A stretch of 64,000 nt of DNA from JAGPCK01 sp964535575. GTDB taxonomy: Bacteria; Bacteroidota; Bacteroidia; UKL13-3. This document shows positions 63,969-64,000 of this stretch, piece by piece. Position 1 is the first letter of the stretch; each line of letters opens with the position of its first letter. The stretch lies in contig CAZHTC010000006.1 in NCBI GenBank assembly GCA_964535575.1, positions 104,657 through 168,656 of the forward strand, read 5' to 3'. Both the position numbers and the translations under genes were made by a program. The notes under the pieces are model-generated. The model saw nothing but the letters and a program-made list of their open reading frames with translations. It made no database searches and had not been told where the DNA came from.

Positions 63969-64000
63969 GTGAAAAAAGTCATCGGATTGTTTTTCTTAGT
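63969..64000 (+). CDS. Possible start of a secreted protein, partial
   Basis: GTG at 63969, directly after an in-frame TAG, would open VKKVIGLFFL, a basic then hydrophobic start like a signal peptide. Only ten codons are visible, so this is tentative. Confidence 0.3.
   Translation, partial: MKKVIGLFFL

Overview
The window is a typical Bacteroidota chromosome segment. Three lines of evidence support this. Nine large secreted proteins end in type IX secretion (T9SS) type A sorting domains. Promoters carry the phylum's -7 element TAnnTTTG. The housekeeping set includes type III glutamine synthetase, a PorE-like TPR/propeller/OmpA lipoprotein, Lnt and LptB. I cannot fix the order or genus from sequence alone. 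I see no tRNA or rRNA gene, no CRISPR array, no transposase or integrase, and no prophage.

Layout. 1-2950: partial MFS transporter, divergent recX, a fasciclin-domain lipoprotein and nfu. 3060-7212: an AT-rich gene for a BNR/YCF48-like secreted protein, followed by relics of a CTD tail and of a second nfu, and by a copy of the nfu terminator. 7215-18489: three tandem minus-strand secreted adhesins that share an N-terminal domain but differ in the middle. 18592-22128: fatty-acid desaturase, rlmN, purM. 22197-27401: two tandem TPR/propeller/OmpA proteins, a MORN-repeat protein and a small membrane protein. 27553-35339: glnN, a Reeler-like secreted protein, an inositol monophosphatase, an orphan 558-aa protein, a small membrane protein. 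33717-41177: a tight minus-strand cluster dxs, sprT-like, recJ, lptB, rsmI, lnt. 41546-58001: three giant secreted proteins (beta-helix, FG-GAP/VCBS, Fn3) whose C-terminal coding regions have exchanged sequence. 57995-63819: purL, another beta-propeller T9SS protein, an APC permease. A REP-like repeat closes the window.

How it fits together. Roughly half of the window encodes surface or secreted repeat proteins that depend on T9SS, plus OmpA-type envelope proteins that may anchor that machinery. The rest is core metabolism: purine synthesis, isoprenoid entry, nitrogen assimilation, LPS and lipoprotein maturation, and rRNA methylation.

The most notable signals concern the surface-protein genes. 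All homopolymer C or G tracts of seven or more that I found lie in them, including a G8 directly after a signal peptide. Two genes share a 206-bp identical block before their sorting domains. One gene sits between a duplicated nfu 3' end and decayed relics. Together these suggest a locus of surface-antigen diversification by slippage, gene conversion and insertion. That is an inference from one sequence.
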